Assembly: GCA_024508675.1 (NCBI GenBank)
Contig: JANINQ010000001.1
Span: 62,001 to 126,000 of the forward strand
Direction of reading: 5' to 3'
Length of the DNA: 64,000 nucleotides
Source of the DNA: Afipia sp.
GTDB taxonomy: Bacteria > Pseudomonadota > Alphaproteobacteria > Rhizobiales > Xanthobacteraceae
Part shown: positions 62,425 through 64,000 of the stretch, one piece after another
Layout of the letters: each line of letters opens with the position of its first letter
How positions within the stretch are numbered: the stretch's first letter is position 1
Position numbers and translations under genes: made by a program
Notes under the pieces: model-generated
What the model saw: the letters and a program-made list of their open reading frames with translations, nothing else
Told to the model about the DNA's origin: nothing
The model's database searches: none

Positions 62425-62588
62425 AATATTCTCCGGGTTTCCGGCGCGTTATCTATCATAGGCGCGGAACCCCGGAAAAGAGCCAGGCTGTGGTAAAAAA
62501 TCGCTGTTTTACTTGAACTTTCCGGGTCGTAGCGTAGACATCGCGCGCGCCGATAGCTCAGAAAGCCCGCATACAGGATCAGCCATCC

Positions 62589-63758
62589 ATGTCCGTCCGC
62601 ATTGTCGACATCCGCGAAATCACCAAGCCGATCGCATCGCCGATCCGCAACGCCTATATCGATTTCACGAAAATGACGACCAGCCTTGTCGCGGTCGTGA
62701 CGGACGTAGTGCGCGACGGCAAGCGTGTGGTCGGCTACGGTTTCAATTCGAACGGCCGCTACGGGCAGGGTGGTCTGATCCGCGAGCGCTTCGCGTCGCG
62801 CCTTCTGGAAGCCGATCCGAAAATGCTGCTCGATGCATCCGGCGACAATATCGATCCCGACAAGGCGTGGGCGGCGCTGATGTCGAACGAGAAGCCCGGC
62901 GGTCATGGCGAGCGTTCGGTCGCGGTCGGCACTATCGATATGGCGATCTGGGATGCGGTGGCGAAGATTGCGGGCAAGCCGCTGTTTCGCTTGCTGGCCG
63001 AGCGTCACAACCGAGCCGCCGATCCGCGCGTCTTCGTCTATGCGGCGGGCGGTTACTATTATCCCGGCAAGGACAATTCGGCGCTGCGTGCGGAAATGCG
63101 CGGCTATCTCGATCGCGGCTACACCGTGGTGAAGATGAAGATCGGCGGTGCATCGCTCGGTGATGACCGCGAGCGCATTGAAGCTGTGTTGAAGGAGATC
63201 GGCAGTCAGGCGCAACTCGCGGTGGACGCCAACGGCCGCTTCGATCTGGAAGCCGCAATCGCTTACGCCAAGATGCTGCGGGAGTATCCGCTGTTCTGGT
63301 ACGAGGAAGCGGGCGATCCGCTGGACTATCATCTGCAGGCATCGCTGGCGGAATTCTATCCGAGACCAATGGCAACGGGTGAAAACCTGTTCAGCCATCA
63401 CGACGCGCGCAACCTCATTCGGTACGGCGGCATGCGTCCGGATCGCGACTGGCTGCAGTTCGATTGTGCGTTGTCGTATGGTCTGTGCGAGTACCTGCGC
63501 ACGCTCGATGTGCTGAAGACCCATGGCTGGTCGCCGTCGCGGTGCATTCCGCATGGCGGTCATCAGATGTCGTTGAATATCGCGGCGGGTCTCGGTCTTG
63601 GCGGCAACGAAAGTTATCCGGACCTGTTCCAGCCCTATGGGGGCTTCCCCGATGGCGTGCGTGTCGAGAACGGCCACATCACCATGCCAGATCTGCCGGG
63701 CATCGGGTTCGAGGGTAAGTCGGACCTCTACAGGGAAATGAAGGCGCTGGCGGATTAA
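62589..63758 (+). CDS. tarD: D-tartrate dehydratase, enolase superfamily
   Basis: A 389-residue mandelate-racemase-subgroup enzyme that dehydrates D-tartrate to oxaloacetate. The K-x-K motif VKMKIG gives Lys182 and Lys184. The metal ligands are Asp213 (AVDANGRF), Glu239 (WYEEAGD) and Glu265 (ATGENLF), and His322 (IPHGGHQMS) is the acid. All fall at the residue numbers I recall for the characterised Bradyrhizobium TarD of the same length. Close identity is from memory and not from an alignment. It is a lone gene with a regulatory-looking dyad (63805-63823) beyond its stop. Confidence 0.88.
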   Translation: MSVRIVDIREITKPIASPIRNAYIDFTKMTTSLVAVVTDVVRDGKRVVGYGFNSNGRYGQGGLIRERFASRLLEADPKMLLDASGDNIDPDKAWAALMSNEKPGGHGERSVAVGTIDMAIWDAVAKIAGKPLFRLLAERHNRAADPRVFVYAAGGYYYPGKDNSALRAEMRGYLDRGYTVVKMKIGGASLGDDRERIEAVLKEIGSQAQLAVDANGRFDLEAAIAYAKMLREYPLFWYEEAGDPLDYHLQASLAEFYPRPMATGENLFSHHDARNLIRYGGMRPDRDWLQFDCALSYGLCEYLRTLDVLKTHGWSPSRCIPHGGHQMSLNIAAGLGLGGNESYPDLFQPYGGFPDGVRVENGHITMPDLPGIGFEGKSDLYREMKALAD

Positions 63759-63804
63759 GACCACTTTCGAAGGGGCGTACGCGCCCGAAGCAGGTGGCCT
63801 CTTT

Positions 63805-63823
63805 ATATCGAGAATGTCGATAT
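63805..63823. promoter_or_regulatory. Perfect dyad downstream of tarD, upstream of the next gene
   Basis: ATATCGA (63805-63811) and TCGATAT (63817-63823) form a perfect 7-base inverted repeat with a 5-base spacer. It lies 97 bases ahead of the partial gene at the window edge. Its AT-rich, hairpin-poor nature suits an operator better than a terminator. Confidence 0.45.
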
Positions 63824-63919
63824 TAAAGCGCAGAATTACTCGTTTGCTAAAATCGTGCGCAGACCTAGATTCGGGGAAAGCTGAACGCCGCCGCGTCCAG
63901 CAACCCGGAGGATCAGGCC

Positions 63920-64000
63920 ATGCAGGTCGTCAAGGAAGTCCGTGAGCCGTTTCTGACCGCGCTTTTGGCGTGGATCGCATACCGGATCGCGCGGGCGCTT
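63920..64000 (+). CDS. Start of an unidentified gene, truncated at the window edge
   Basis: An ATG at 63920 follows GGAGG with 8-base spacing and opens a frame of 27 codons that continues off the end (MQVVKEVREPFLTALLAWIA ...). The first residues are partly hydrophobic, so a membrane protein is possible, but there is too little to name it. Confidence 0.5.
   Translation, partial: MQVVKEVREPFLTALLAWIAYRIARAL

Noticed and set aside
63775-63790. A terminator for tarD (short GC stem with TACG loop just after the stop)
   Set aside because: The stem has only five pairs and no T tract follows, so it is too weak to call.

Overview
The window is a gene-dense, high-GC chromosomal segment of an alphaproteobacterium, most likely of the Bradyrhizobium/Afipia/Rhodopseudomonas group (Nitrobacteraceae). 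The evidence is: an F1-only atp operon (atpHAGDC) without the F0 genes; the rplU-rpmA ... obgE-proB-proA-nadD-rsfS-rlmH-envC-ctpA housekeeping row; a D-tartrate dehydratase that, as I remember it, closely resembles the characterised Bradyrhizobium enzyme; an Omp25/RopB-type porin; a DUF1236 protein; and promoters of the EcfG (general stress) type. I see no phage, insertion sequence, CRISPR array or plasmid genes, so this reads as core genome with accessory metabolic modules. The genus is inferred from memory of the families and not from any search.

Layout. 0.3-5.3 kb: atpHAGDC on the plus strand, ending in a clear terminator. 5.3-15.6 kb: a long minus-strand row (rppH, divergent polysaccharide deacetylase, ctpA, envC-like, rlmH, rsfS, nadD, proA, proB, obgE). 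15.8-17.8 kb: two paralogous DMT exporters on the plus strand, followed on the minus strand by a GNAT acetyltransferase, rpmA and rplU. rplU has a recognisable promoter and a terminator-like hairpin in its leader. 19.7-22.6 kb: a circularly permuted ROK-family protein, a PaaG-like enoyl-CoA hydratase/isomerase, a cupin and tRNA-Ser(CGA). 22.6-25.3 kb: a DEAD-box helicase and a DUF1236 protein. 25.3-29.1 kb: an S-L-M cluster of a CO-dehydrogenase-like (form II type) molybdenum hydroxylase. 29.4-30.8 kb: a PcaIJ-type CoA transferase.

31-37 kb: a trehalose module (MFS transporter, otsB, GH15 glycosidase, then otsA). A textbook EcfG promoter lies ahead of the MFS-otsB-GH15 unit and a near-match lies ahead of otsA; tRNA-Ser(GGA) follows. 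37.4-43.4 kb: a CzcCBA-type heavy-metal RND efflux operon headed by a small Cys/His membrane protein. 43.6-44.3 kb: the porin. 44.4-50.5 kb: a quinone-oxidoreductase-like dehydrogenase, a LysR regulator divergent from a nitronate-monooxygenase-like flavoenzyme, an orphan ABC binding protein and an acyl-CoA ligase. 50.5-53.2 kb: a sulfide/persulfide detoxification module (persulfide-dioxygenase-like hydrolase, BigR/SqrR-type ArsR sensor, rhodanese and TauE/SafE exporter) with divergent promoters over one nested dyad. 53.2-57.9 kb: an orphan molybdopterin (Fe4S4) oxidoreductase and a stand-alone CoxL-like subunit. 57.9-64 kb: an SDR-family protein, a DUF7662 protein, a second orphan ABC binding protein, a small secreted Cys-rich protein, a secreted caspase-like protein with a C-terminal WSC domain, tarD, and the start of one further gene.

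The most interesting items are the permuted ROK protein (19719-20828), the caspase-WSC protein (61000-62424), the paired EcfG promoters of the trehalose genes, the nested operator at 51442-51478, and the promoter-hairpin arrangement ahead of rplU.
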